DNA of 64,000 nt from Ampelomyces quisqualis (Eukaryota > Ascomycota > Dothideomycetes > Pleosporales > Phaeosphaeriaceae): positions 62,001 through 126,000 of the forward strand of contig JAGTXZ010000010.1 of NCBI GenBank assembly GCA_018398575.1, in the 5' to 3' direction. Made by a program: the position numbers and the translations under genes. Below are positions 35,380 to 48,104 of this stretch, in pieces (the stretch's first letter is position 1; each line of letters starts with the position of its first letter). The notes beneath the pieces are model-generated. The model had not been told where the DNA came from and did not search any database. It worked only from the letters and a program-made list of their open reading frames with translations.

Positions 35380-36825
35380 ACTTACTATATAGGCTACTAG
35401 AGCCTTTTACTGCTATATGCAACCAAATAATATAACTAATATCCTTCTAACAACACAAGAACACCTAGATAGCAACAAAACCAAATACACTAGCTATAAC
35501 TACGCGCACAATAGGCGTCTGCAATAGAAAACTCTTAAGGCAGCTCTAAATAACTAGTATATAGAGTTACAAGCAGCTTGCGTTAATATTACTAATAACA
35601 TAATTTGCAAAACTATATGTTAACTTTAGCAACAGCTGCCTAAATACAATAGCTGCAAAATACTAGAGTTTAATAACAGATAGCTTACTATATATAAACA
35701 ACAACATAGCGTGCAGTTATATAAATAGTTTGCAAAAACAGTAAGTAACTATAGCAGTATAATAGTTAAAGACACTAAGCTTATAATAGAAGAGATTTGC
35801 GACGTAGTAAGTAGATACGCGCCTAAGGATTTATATAATATAGACAAGGCTAGTATATACTAGAAACACTTGCCCTAATATACGTTAGTAAATAATCTAG
35901 AAGCTAGACTTAGACTAGATAGAAAGTATATAACTAGTATGCTATGTATAAACGCAGATAGCTTAGACTAAGTGCCTCTATAGTTTATAGGATTCTTAAA
36001 CTATATAACTTGTATAGATAGTAAGAAGAACCTAAACATCTATAGTCTTAGTTGTGTCTATTAGGACAATAATTTTACCTAGATAAATACTAATATTATG
36101 CTAGAATAGCTAAAATAGTTTAATAACTGCATAAACAGACAAGTATTATTGCTAATTAATAGGTTTCTACCTTACAAACACGCAGTAGCTAAGCTTTAGA
36201 TAAGCTACTAATTACTGCAGAACGTTTAGTATGTATAGTGTTAATGTACTACAGGCTTATTATAGCAATAGAAGTTACAATGCTTACTAATACAATAGAG
36301 TTATATTTCTACCTGTAGGTAGCACAACATTATACTAACTAATAGACTAAGGTATTACCTGCGCATTAAAGGCTAAAGTCTGCGCCTATTTTTTACACTT
36401 TGTAGTAGAGAAAAGCATAATAAGCAAATATCCTACTAAGACAATAGATGTTATCTACGCTATTTACTAAGGATGTTACGCGTAGTATAACAAGATAAGA
36501 GCTAAGACTATATGCAGTAGCTAGCAGATCTTAACATATCTAAATATGTACTACAGCCTATAGCTATATATAGCTAACTTCTAAGAGACTTACTATAAGC
36601 TTAATAATTTAGTTAACTAGCTTAAAGACATGCGCGTTGTTAATAGTATAGACGTTAAGAGCTTTATTAAGTTACCTAAAGAGCGCGATCTTAACTACAA
36701 AGATTTAGCCTACCTTTTAGACTATATTATTATAATATATAGCCTAAACAAGACAGAAGAGAACTATAAGGTACTGTTGCTTCCTAGACTATTACACTGC
36801 AAAGCAACAGACATAATAGATTAAC
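35380..36825 (+). pseudogene. Pogo/Tigger-like (CENP-B type) DDE transposase, decayed
   Basis: The plus-strand frame starts near an ATG at about 35,419 (MQPNNITNILLTT). It continues with an N-terminal helix-turn-helix region (LQAACVNITNNIICKTI), the DDE core YNIDKASIY*KHLP (family: YNxDExG), VLCINAD-type sequence, LLINRFLPYKHAVAKL (family: DNxxxH) and GSTTLYQLIDQGITCALKAK (family: LQPLDxGII). An uninterrupted tail (36,630-36,824) ends with LPRLLHCKATDIID. This matches DDE_1/CENP-B-like transposases of the Tc1/mariner superfamily. One catalytic Asp is now Asn and there are several stops. Whether it is cargo of the giant element or an independent nested insertion is unresolved. I found no TA-flanked termini of its own. 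Confidence 0.75.
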
Positions 36826-37976
36826 TATAAGTATATGTAAGTTAGTAAGAGTTTACTATAAACAATAAGTAATATATTAACAAGCTAGGAGCACTATAAC
36901 AGGTAACTATAAAATAGATAGCTACAGAGCTGTAAGATAGACGCTAAAAAGATATACGTAACTAGGTAGTAAGACTGCGCTAATATAAATACAAGAATGC
37001 TATATACCTAAAATAAGACAACGCTAAGCTATCTATAAGCATAAAAACCAAGAGTAATGTTATAGTGTAGTTACAGTTAGAAAAGCGTAATAATACTTTA
37101 CTTAACTAGAACAAGAATAGCTATTGCACAAATTATCTTACAGGGCCTACAATCTCTAGTATTTTAGCTAGTGTATTAACTAAAATAACTAGACAACATT
37201 AGCCTAGTAAACACTAAAATTAAAGAATAATTACCTAGCACTAACTATATTTAGCTAAAGACTAGATTAATAATCTAAAGTAGTAGCACATAATCTATGC
37301 AACTAAAAGAGCAGAGTTGTTAAGAAATTATGCACGCATAGTAATATCTAGGCAGAATAGCAGTGTAGGAAGTTAAGCACTCTAGTATACTAGTACTAAG
37401 TAGAGATACTACACTATAAGACATATTAATAAGAGATAAGGCTATTATACAAGAACATAAGACAATAGATAATAATAGTATTCTTTGTAAGATACTGTGT
37501 ACTATATAATTTGCAACATTAGTTGCTAATGCTAAGAGAAAACACTAAAACAAAGAAATACTACTATATTAATAGTAAACTTAGCGTTAAAAAGAGGAAA
37601 CTAATCTCTTTATAAATAAATCTATAAAACGTAGAGCAGAATTATTTAGTTAAAAACACAAATATCTTAAACTAATATTAAAATGTATAACAGAAGCAGG
37701 CTGCTGTATACTTTCTTGCTAGCTGCGAGCTGCGTACACTATAGAGATCTGTTAACTACTATCTACGCTAATAGCACACAGTCTAGAGCGTTAGATACAC
37801 TAACAAATAATATAGAATTATAATAGAATAACATAGTGTAAAGGAATAGAAGGTAATAGACAGCTTTCCTTGCTAACAGGACTACAGACGTATAAAAAAC
37901 TTCTCTATAATTCTACGTAAACTGCTAGACGCTAGTATACAACTTAAACATTCTAACGCAGCCTTATTGTATAACC

Positions 37977-38340
37977 TGTCTACTATAATAGCACTAGTAG
38001 GTTTAGCTAAGTTTGCTTACTAGACTAAAGAGAGTGCTACTAATATAATATACAAGAGGTAAGTTACCTATATTATAATATAAAAACATAGAAGGTAAGA
38101 ATTTTACTTAGTGCTATATAGTGTCCTATAGTACTATATAGTAGACCTGTCTACTATAATAGCACTAGTAAGTTTAGCTAAGTTTGCTTACTAGACTAAA
38201 GAGAGTACTACTACTATAATATACAAGAGGTAAGTTGCTTACACTATAATATAAAAAACTAGAAAGTAAGAATTTTACTTAGTGCTATATAGTGCTATAT
38301 AGTACTGTATAGTGCTATATAGTACTGTATAGTGCTGCAC
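37977..38340. repeat. Tandem array 5, ~170-bp unit x2 plus 10-bp microrepeat
   Basis: Two copies begin CTGTCTACTATAATAGCACT (37,977 and about 38,146) and share TTGCTTACTAGACTAAAGAG and AAGAATTTTACTTAGTGC. The second copy runs into a 10-bp microrepeat (AGTGCTATAT/AGTACTGTAT) at about 38,279-38,338. Confidence 0.75.
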
Positions 38341-38899
38341 TAAGAATAACACGCAGTAAGAGGCACTCTTCTAGAATATACCTTTACTTACCTTAAAGAT
38401 ACAACACAATACGTTAGCGCTAGGTGAGAGGCTATATAATACTAGGATAAAACTCTACTTACTTTTACCTACACCTATAATTTAACCTACTACTATAACT
38501 ATATAATACTGCGTTACTACTATAAACATACTATAACTATATAATAACAATAATAGTACTATAATATAAATACATGTAATTTTCTACGTTACGTTTACTA
38601 TACTACGCTATATATTATAATACTATTATAAGTAAGTATATAACACAAGTACACTTACACACGCTAACTAAGCTATAGCTATTCTACTATTCTTGCACCT
38701 ACCTGTACTATTCTTAACTATTACGCGTAATATATTATATAATGCGCGCGTTATAGGATTGTAATAACAAGTACAAGTAGCAGCTACCTTAATTAAATAA
38801 ATAGTACATAAGTAATACAAAGACAATAACTACTAATAACGTATTGTAGGCAATTATAAGAATAGGCTATAATATTAATATAGTAGACTAGCGCATATA

Positions 38900-41800
38900 G
38901 GTTAAAGAGATAACAGATTTTATCTAGCACAAGAACACTTATAACAAGATTAAACAGGTACACCTATAGGCTAACTACCTAAAGATAATACGCGGCCTAA
39001 CAACAGATAAATAGCTTAAGTATACTACATGCCCTAGACTAACTAATAGTAGCATACTAAGGAAATTCTATAAGGCAACAGCTAGCGCTATATAGAAGAA
39101 GATAATCTTAGAAATTTAAGACTATAGTAATAAAGTTAAAGCTAAACACACAGAAAAATAGCTAACACCTGCAAACTTAGAACTAGAACGCACGTAGTTA
39201 GCATTAGTAGTCTTAAGTTCTTCTACTACTTTAGTAACTTAGCTAATAGGCCTTACTACAATAATAACTAAACTGTTACTTAATAATGTTAATGTTTATA
39301 TTATAGACAGCGTACATTGTTAAACTGCCTAGACCTTCTTACTTTTAAGGCCAATAATAGCTACACGTTAATAGTAGCTTAAAGACAGTAACTTTAAGAT
39401 AAAGCTACAATATCTTAAATATAGTGTACTTGTTAAACACCTATTACAACTAAAATTTATAGACTAGTATACAGTTAGAACTTTAAAGATATTTAACGCG
39501 TTAGCGCTGCGCCTAATTACTAACAATAATAATCTAGCTATAACTATTAACTTATATGTTAAGATAAGAAGCCTTAAAGGCGTTGCAATTAAATACTAGA
39601 CTCTAGTACAAGATAAAGTTAAGCCTAGTAGTAATATAACCTAGAACAGTATATAAATAACAATAGCTAACTATATAATATAGTGCACTTTACTTTAGGT
39701 AGTAACAGCAATATTATAAACTTAGTAGGTGCTACTAGAAACAAGAGGTAAAGGCGCCTCTACTTAGAGCTTAACAACAACACTAAAGATAACAACTATA
39801 AATAATAAAAGACAACAAGAGCGCTAGTAGACCTAGCCTATAAACTATTAATAGGACTTAAAGCAAATAGTAGCAAACGCTTTAACAGATAAAGTAAGGG
39901 CAAGAAGAAGAAGAATAATAGCCTAGACATACGCATTAAGACTCTAACTACTAAAATTAAGCGCCTAGAGAAGTAGAATAACAGCACTACAAAGAAAGTA
40001 AAGAGAAGTAGAGACAAAGATGCTGCGCAAACACAAAACAACGTAATATCTACACTAATTACTACACTTAAACAGAAACGTAAGAGTACTATAGAGAAAC
40101 AATAGAGGTTACTAGAGAAAAATACCTACTCTAGTAGTAAAGAAGAATAAGAAGAGTATAATAAAGGTAACAAGGATAAGAATAAAGAGCTCTAGTTAGC
40201 AAAATAACTTGCGTTAGAAAAAAGGCTGTAGCTCTAAGCCCTACTAAACGCAAGGTAAGTGCACTATAAAGAGCCTATAACTATAATCTACGCAACTAAT
40301 ACGCAAGACAAGATAGTAGATAAACTACAAGCTTAAATTAAAGTAGTAATAGAACACTGCTAAGAGGACAAATAGTAGAAAGTAGCTAACTTCTTTAGAT
40401 TTCTACTAGAAGACTTTAAGGATAACGCGCCTATAATACTACATTTATTATAGGAACTAATAGTCCTATTTACAGTATACTAACTAATAGAGGCCTACAT
40501 ACTTTACAAAAAAGAGCTATCTTTAGATAATAGTAGTATATTTAGAAATATAATAGGTATAGAGAAAATAAGATTAGCTGTACTTATAATAATTATAGAG
40601 TATACGCACTTTAAGAACTAGACTAAAGTGTAAGAAGACTAATTAAAGAATAAAACTAGTTAACATAGAGCTAAAGATAATAGTTAAGAACAGTGCCCTA
40701 TAACAGACTAATAGACATTCCTATATACATGCAAAAAAAAACCTTTAATGCTAGAAGAGCTATAGTTAGCAGTATCTATAGTAAGCAAATAGGGCTACGC
40801 ACTAGCTGCATAGAAGGCTAAAATTATTACTATAGGCCTCTGTAAATCTAAATAGTGCAACCTAAAAGACTCTCTTACGCTCTGTATTTACTTTATAGAC
40901 AACACCCCTCTATAGAGTATAGGCGCACTAATAGTAGACAAAGAAATAGAGATAAAGATTAATCTGCAAGTTAAACAGCACTTTACAGCGTTTAACTAAA
41001 ACATCCTACTACGCAAATTTACAAAGGATAGTAAAAAGTATATAGAGATAGTTCTGTAGTACATCTAAGAACGCTATATACTAAAAGTCTACCTAAATGT
41101 AACTATGCACTGTCTAGTACTATCTACTAGCTAATTTATAATTGTATGTAGCTACACAATATTAGTAAAACGTGTGCTTAATAAATACTAAACTATAAGA
41201 CTTATAACTACACGCAAAATATTATTAAGAGGTAGTAAAGTAAGCGCAAAAGACGCCTTTAATATTCCTAGCTATGTAGTAATCTAGAGACGTATTATCT
41301 TTAATAAGTTCTATAACTGCAAATCTAAGAATACTATTATAGGTAACTTGTATAAGACTATTTAAATTAAGAACTATAGTTATTAGTAGAAGGCCTAGGC
41401 CCTCTTAGGTACACTAATAGAGAAGGGTTTCTACAAGATACTTATTTTTATCTCCCTAGCGCTTAGTAGACTATAAAATAATAAGAACTTCTTAAACTAG
41501 CACTATCTTATAGGCAAGAAAGATAACATAGACAGTTCTAAACTGTTTACTACTACTAACCCTGTATACGCAAGTATTAAGAAAGTTATAGATATAAGAG
41601 AGATAAGAAAAATAGTAGGCCTAGTTATAGTAAAGGGCTAGAACACCTGCTTATCTAAGGTACAAGAAGGAGTTAAAAACGTGCTTAATTCTCTAGAGTA
41701 CATAGCGCTTATAGCGTTAGAAGAAAAGATTATAGCAAAGTTTATACTACGTTAAACTCTAGTTACGCAAGACCTATAGGGCTAGAAGATTTTAGGTATT

Positions 41801-42900
41801 AAGGGCAACTTTTTAACGTTTTACTAGCTATGCTAAATAGACAACTTCTAATTAACTATAGCTAACGCAACAATAAGATGTAAGAGGGTCCTACTACAAG
41901 AAGAGCTAAGCAGCGCAAAAGCTAAGAGTATATGCATATTTAACTGCGCTAAGTTGCAGAGTATTACAATATTTCTAATGCTAGCCTAGCTTAAGGCTGC
42001 GCTGTTTAAAAGTAAAGAAAGTAAGAAAACTAAGCAGTTTATATTAACGCATATCTAACAGCACTTCTAGCAGCTAGACAAAGAAATATTTACTAATAAC
42101 CTTAACTTACTACTTGCATATAGTGCAAAGTATAAGGTAATTAAGCTAAAAGCTAAGAGGACCTATATTAAAACTAGACCTAATCCTAATTAGAGAGGCC
42201 TAGCAGATAATTAAACAGTACTGCGTAATATTTAGGCTAAAATCCTTATTAGCTTATATAAACTATGTGTGTAACTAGTGCTCTAGTTAGAGCTGCAAAA
42301 AAAATTTAGCAAAGATACAGTTCTTCTACTAAGGAGAGGAATACTAAAGTCTAAAATAGACACTGTGTTAGCAAAATAGAAGGACCTAGACTTAATATTT
42401 ATTTTAGTAGCGTTAATAGCGTTTGCAGAAGCTATTACACTAATTAAAGCAAATAAGGTTATAATTGCAGAGCCTTAAGACAAACAAGGTACCTAAGACT
42501 AATTTATGTTTAGGGTATATTAACTAGGCTAGCTAGCAGACGTGTATAAGAGTATTATTCTGTACAACCTAGAAAGCAATCTAAAAACAAAAGTTCTAAA
42601 GAAGTAGAATATAAAGACATTGTTGCGCAGTAGTCTACAAGGTATAATAACAAAAGAAGGAGAGATTAAGTAAGATTGTAATAAGAAAATCCCTATAAAG
42701 CTTAAGAGGCTAGTATAAATTAAGTAAATTAAGCAGTAAAACTGCAGAGTACAGTACACTACTATACAAAGCTGTAGGATAAAAAACGCTTAAGTAGATA
42801 CGTAGCCTAGTCCTAAGAGTATAAGAATACAAAAAGTATTGCAAAAGAAGTATATACGTAGACGTAACTTAAAATTAATTTAAAGCGTAAAGATAGTATA
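38900..42900 (+). pseudogene. Very long unrecognised ORF of the giant element
   Basis: From about 39,640 to 42,900 a single plus-strand frame is open except for TAG/TAA codons at sites expected from Gln, giving more than 1,000 residues. It contains a basic Lys-rich segment (SKGKKKKNNSLDIRIKTL near 39,900) and a coiled-coil-like Gln/Leu/Lys stretch (LALEKRLQLQALLNA). A long mixed alpha/beta-looking region (40,800-42,450) follows, with segments such as IEIVLQYIQERYILKVYL and TLIEKGFYKILIFISLAL, and then a Lys/Arg-rich C-terminus. The region 38,900-39,640 is in other frames and less clear. No domain is recognised. It is not an obvious transposase, helicase or dioxygenase by eye. It lies next to the element's end at 43,224. 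Confidence 0.55.
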
Positions 42901-43124
42901 GATTTGCAGTAAAACCTAAACTAAGTAACAGCGCTATTAAAGGGATTGCCTTAGACTTAAACTATAGTTAAGTACAGTTAAGAATAGGCTGCTAACTAGT
43001 AATACAGTTGTGCAGATAGTGCAAAGCTATATTAAATACAAGAACTATAAACTATTTTGCAAAAGGGTTCTATAAGCTAAGCAGCTAATAATAGTATACT
43101 AGGCATTACTATTATTGCTTAGCA

Positions 43125-43224
43125 CAGCAGAGCACAGTTAAGAACTGTCTAGTAGCTAGCAGTATAGTTGTGTTAACAGTGTTGCTAATGTTGCAGATGT
43201 CGCTAACGTTGTGTTTTCCTAACG
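43125..43224 (-). repeat. Terminal region of the giant element (left-type end)
   Basis: It is the reverse complement of the first ~100 bp of copies A-C, ending GTTGTGTTTTCCTAACG, with the subterminal GCGACAT-like repeats read as ATGTCGC and ATGTTGC. Homology to the short copies stops around 43,125. Confidence 0.8.
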
Positions 43225-43226
43225 CA

Positions 43227-44879
43227 GTATCCTTAACTTTAGATTTGCATTTTTATAGAGCTATAGTTGTAGTGTTATAGAGTTATAGATTTAATATTAT
43301 AATAATTTAGGTTGTTTTAGTGCCTAGTAAATAAGCAGTAAGCAGGCTTAGCGCAGGAAATTAGGTCTTAGCGTAAAATTCCTGCAGGAGCTAATTTGAA
43401 ACTACTAGCGCTACCAGAAGACTAGAATGTAATAAAAAACTGTGTTAACTTATAGGCCTACCTAGAATTACGCTAGCTTTTGTTCTAGCTATATATTAAA
43501 ATTAAAGAGTAGATTTCTATAGACTTGTTAGTTATTTATATAAAATAGGCTAAAAGGCAGTAAGCGTAGGCAGTAGGCAGAAAGCACGCTAGTAGCCTGC
43601 TTGCGCATAAACTAACTTACTGCGTTATTAGTTATAGGCTACTAAAATAAAATACTAAAGCTACACGCCTGTAATAGTAACACGCTTTATTACATTACTT
43701 TATTATACTTAGCGCTATAGAATCTGTTAAGTCTAAGGAAATTAAGGTTATTAACAAGCCTAAGGGCTTTCTGCTACCTATTCCTGTTAGAGTTCTGCTA
43801 AATTTTAAAGAAGAGGAGTAGGCCTAGCTTACAATAGTAACATTCTTAGAACTTTACTATAAATTATACTTATTTGTCTAGGGTTTTACTTCTAAAGATA
43901 ATAAGATTAGCTATATCCTAGACTCTTGTAGTAGTAATACGCTAAAGTAAGGCTAACTAACAAATTTTAAAGTTAACTCTAGTAGGCAGCTTAGCAGCAG
44001 CGCTATACAATCTAGGAAGCTAGCTACTATTGCAAAGGCTAAGTCCTTAGACTAATTAGCTAAATACTAGCTTAAGAAGAAGGTTAAGAGAGGCAATAGG
44101 TACAAGGCGTTGTCTCTAAGGCAACAAGCTAAGAAACTTAAGTATAAGCTTAAGGCCTAGGCAGCAAAGCGTTTTAATAGCAAGCAATCTAGTAAGTTAT
44201 TACACCTTTTTATTATATTATTTTTACTAATATGCAAAGCTAAGTAGTTAACAGCTTCTATTGCTTAAGTTAATTAAAAATAAGAGGCTATCTAAATTGA
44301 AATTAATATACGCGCCTATAACATTGTTATAAAGGGGTTCTCTACAGCAACTTTAGACTTAAAGCAAAAAGAATTATTAGCTTAAGCTTATACTTGCGTT
44401 TATAGGCCTAGTAGGGCTGTAGAGAGGATACTCTAAAGGAAGTATACTTATAGGCTACACCTCCTTAAGAGGAATAGCTTTAAGACACTACAGGCTAAGG
44501 CTAAATAGCTTAAATTTTGTAATAAGCTAACGCCTAACAAGTTAGCTCTAGTAACTAATTAGAATTGGCAGTAAGTTTATTACGTTATTTTATTACATAC
44601 TTATTCTAACTAGTCTGCTAGGAGGTGTAAGCTAACACCTCTCCCTATATTTAATTAGCCTTTAGAGCTCTATAGTAATATACTATACGTTAAGGGACGC
44701 AATAAGACTAAATGTAAGGAAGAGGTTAAAGATTCTAGTAAAGAGCTAGAGGTATACTACAAGACGTTACCTAATAAATATAAAGATAAAGAGGATAAGG
44801 ATTAGAGTAATAGCACCTAAGAAAGGTTCTTTAATAGTACTTAGAAGGGCTGTTTAGACGCTAAGTAACATGTATAATT
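43227..44879 (+). pseudogene. Decayed coding region left of the hAT transposase, unknown
   Basis: Plus-strand open stretches broken by RIP stops include IESVKSKEIKVINKPKGFLL, a Lys/Ala-rich piece (LKKKVKRGNRYKALSL then QQAKKLKYKLKAQAAKRF) and YRPSRAVERILQRKYTYRLH. Intron-like segments with GTAAGT starts and branch-like CTAAT occur near 44,190-44,240 and 44,570-44,620. It could be the N-terminal part of the hAT gene or an independent remnant. No domain is recognised. Confidence 0.35.
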
Positions 44880-47100
44880 AAATCTGCTATATATTATTGC
44901 CTAATATAGTTAAGACCTAAAAATTTTGCTACTACTGTAAAACCTAATTTCTTAATTTCTAAAAGTTTAGCTCTACTATCTGCCCTCTAACTAGGGGAAT
45001 AACGCTTCTAGTAGAACGCCTATCTCTCTTACTTAAAGTAACGCTAAACTATAGTTTTACTATTCTATTATTACTACAATTACTACTCTCTTCTTATAAG
45101 ATATTACTACTTTGTTATTATACTTTTTTATTACACACATAGACCTAAGCGACCTCTCTTTACTCCTAGACAACCTATACCTTAATCTGCCTAAAATACT
45201 CTATAAATTTATACTTAACGCCTTCTAAATCCTTAAGTCTAGAATTAAGAGAATAGTTACTGTTCTTAAGTAGCTAATTTGAGACAATGCTACTATATAT
45301 ACTATATAGGATGCCTAGTAGCAGAACATATTATAGGCCTAAGACTCTAATAATTCTAATCCTTAATAGAGTAGAGCTAAACGTTCTACTATTATATAGA
45401 CTTAATTTAGAGAAGGAGCCTATATTAAAAGCAGTAAACTACACGTATATTGCCTAAACTATAGGCACATACTTTAACACTTAACTAACAAGCACATAAA
45501 GACAAAACACCTTAGTAACTACCTTTAGTCTAATAGTTATAGAGAGGTTATAGAATCTATCTACATAAGATAGCTACTTCTATTTGTTACACTATTACGT
45601 CTATAACCCCTGCAACTATTTACTACCTAGTAATTTAAACTAGAAATTGTACAGGTACTTCTTAATAGAAACTAGTCTTTTTAAACATTAGAGCGACCCT
45701 TATTTTGCTACTTTATAGAGTTTTTCTAGCCTAGCACTACTATACCTAGCTAATACAAGTTTACTCTTATACTCTAGGAACAATATAAGCAGGTAACTAA
45801 AAACCTTCTTTCTAATCTTAGTAAGTTAACAAAAATCTTAATTACTCTTAACGCCTAGTCTACTACTAACTACCTAAGCTTTTTAGCTATTAAAGCCTAT
45901 TATATTAACACTAGTTAGTAGATAAGAGAGGTTTTATTAGATTTTATGCCCTTATGTAGGCAGTACACTAGGGTTTCTATAGCATCTAATCTTATGCAGG
46001 TACTTAAAAACACAAAAATATTAAAACAATTACTAGCAGTTACCTACAATAACGCTTTAAACAATAGTACTCTTAGTAGAAGCCTAAAAAGCAATCTTGC
46101 TAATAAGAAGGTTTCTTAAAACGCAAAGGAAAACACTATACTATGCCTTACTTATATTATTAACCTAGTAGTACAGGATATAATAGCCTACCTAAAGCTA
46201 ACAGCCTTGCCTAAGATTAAAGAGGCTTAGCAGCTGCAACGCTATTACGTTTACTAGATTAATAATAGCATATTAGTGCTTAACTCCTTGCAAAAGGTAT
46301 GTTATACTCTTTATTATAATTCTTTATTACACACTAAGCTTTCCTAGATCTAGGTAATTTATATTACTATTAATTTATTCCCCTAACATTTTAAACAATT
46401 CCTAAAGGTACAATCTAATATACTACTAAAAAATTAACTCTGTGTAATTTAAGATATTAAGACTAGGTAGAATTTAACCTATAATATGTGCAAGTGCGCC
46501 TGCTCCCTAGCTACTTATATTAACAAGTAGCTAGAGCAAGAGATTACACTTAATTAGGCCTTGCAAGGTAGTAGTAGTAATTTATAAGATAATAATATAG
46601 TTGCAGACTTTAAGAACCTTAAAAGGCTTTAGCTAGCACTTGCTAAGTAGTTATACCTTAGAGTAATAACACGTATACTAGCAAACTTTAAAATAGCTAC
46701 TAATAGAATTAGTAAAAGTAACACACCTTAGGCTCTATACATCTAGTTAATATACAATAGACTTTTTAACTTTCTAGATTAAATAATAACTAAGCTATCT
46801 AACAAGAAGGATAAGACTAGCTATTATAAGGAGTAGCTAGCTGTAGTAAAGGCAGCAGTAGAAAAAGGTAAGAAGAAGTTGTTAAAGTATTATTTACGCA
46901 TAGATAAGGAATAAGAATATCTTTATAACGTTATAACTATTCTTAATCTATCTTAGAAGCTTACTATATATAAGGTAGAGACTATGTTTGTTATACAGGT
47001 TTATTATAGCGTACTACTAATAAAACCTAGAGTAATATATAAGAACTAGACTTTAAACATATATACTAGTGTTAGTTCTTAGACTATATTAATTAATATA
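44880..47100 (+). pseudogene. hAT-superfamily transposase, RIP-decayed
   Basis: The plus-strand frame shows the hAT layout. A KSRIKRIVTVLKQLI and DNATIYTIQDAQQQN region is followed by LLLFVTLLRLQPLQLF, FSFLAIKAYYI-type core strands near 45,880, VTYNNALNNSTL near 46,045 (family: TxDNAxNNxT) and LCLTYIINLVVQDII near 46,145 (family: CxAHxxNL). A C-terminal dimerisation-like end is near 46,890 (KAAVEKGKKKLLKYYLRID then YLYNVITILN). An intron-like segment with GTATGT start and CCTAG end lies at about 46,296-46,350. Stops are of RIP type. No terminal inverted repeats or 8-bp duplication were found. Confidence 0.7.
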
Positions 47101-48104
47101 AAAATAACCCTATAGTAATAAATAGAGACTACACTCTAGTTTATCCTTTGCAACTACAGCGTCTACCTAAACACTAGTAGTTTAGAAGGCCTTTCTTCTA
47201 AATAATACAGTCTAGTAGGTTAAGCACTAATCTCTTTTATAAAACTAACGTAAGTATTAGACTACTATGTGCAGAAGCTCTCTACTACCTTAGTACTCCT
47301 CTAACTAGTAAAGAAGATAAAGAGAAGTTATTAAATATACTTGTCTAGTAGTAGGCTAATACAAATACGTACCTACGCCTAGCCTAGGTAGCTAAAGACG
47401 TACTAGCTGTATAGCTTGCAGAAGTTAGGGTTAAGCGCTTGTTTAATACTGTAAGAGACGTTCTAAAAGATTAATAGTATAGGCTTAGAGCAGAAATAAT
47501 TTAGAAGATTATAGTTGTAAAACACGCAATTACTAAAAAAGATATATAACTAAACTATTCTATACTATAATTGCTAACTACAGGATCCTAACACAGCGCT
47601 AAGAGTGTCTAGAATCTACTTAAGCTTCTAGGTTCTATTAATTTTGCTAGTCTAACTAGCTTTAGAATCTAACGTTTTAAGGATTAGACAAGCAATAAGG
47701 AGCAGAAGGGTAATAAAGAAAATAACATTAGGGAATTTGTAACGCCTTTGTATAGTGCACTACTCTAGACTTCTTAGTATAAGCAGCGCCTATAAAGAAA
47801 GAGATTAAGGCCTTCTTATTTCTTAGACTAGTAAGCATAATAAAAAAATGTAATAAATAGTAGCTTTTAACTATCTAAAACAACTTAGGTAAAAAACAGT
47901 AATAAATATCTATAATAAGCAAGTTATAAAGCTAATTAAACAGCTGCAAGATTAGACTATTCTTGTAATAACTTTATTTTAAGATACATGCTAAAATAAA
48001 CTTATTTTATTTACTTTACTTTACTCTTAAGTAATATACTTGTTACAGGCGTTAGATTAGAGGCGCTGTATAAGTATAACTCTATAGTAAGTACCTTAAC
48101 TAAA

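Larger units (their letters stand above)
22778..43224 (-). mobile_element. Giant Plavaka-type DNA transposon with extra genes, decayed
   Basis: The terminal inverted repeats are CGTTAGGAAAA at 22,778 and TTTTCCTAACG ending at 43,224, flanked by CA on both sides (22,776-22,777 and 43,225-43,226). In reverse orientation its ends match copies A, B and C. The right-type end is at 22,778-22,985 and the left-type end at about 43,125-43,224. Length is 20,447 bp, or about 18.8 kb without copies B and C nested inside. It encodes a Plavaka-family transposase (27,900-30,800, minus), an unknown frame at 23,080-24,450 (minus), a pogo-like DDE transposase at 35,380-36,825 (plus) and a very long frame at 38,900-42,900 (plus), plus five tandem arrays. 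Plavaka transposases are related to the CACTA/EnSpm group, which makes 2-3-bp target duplications, in agreement with the 2-bp flanks. Treating the interval as one element is an inference from matched ends. Confidence 0.75.

Noticed and set aside
22778..43224. Starship-type giant element
   Set aside because: No DUF3435 tyrosine recombinase is recognisable at either end, and the element has inverted termini with a 2-bp duplication and a Plavaka transposase instead.
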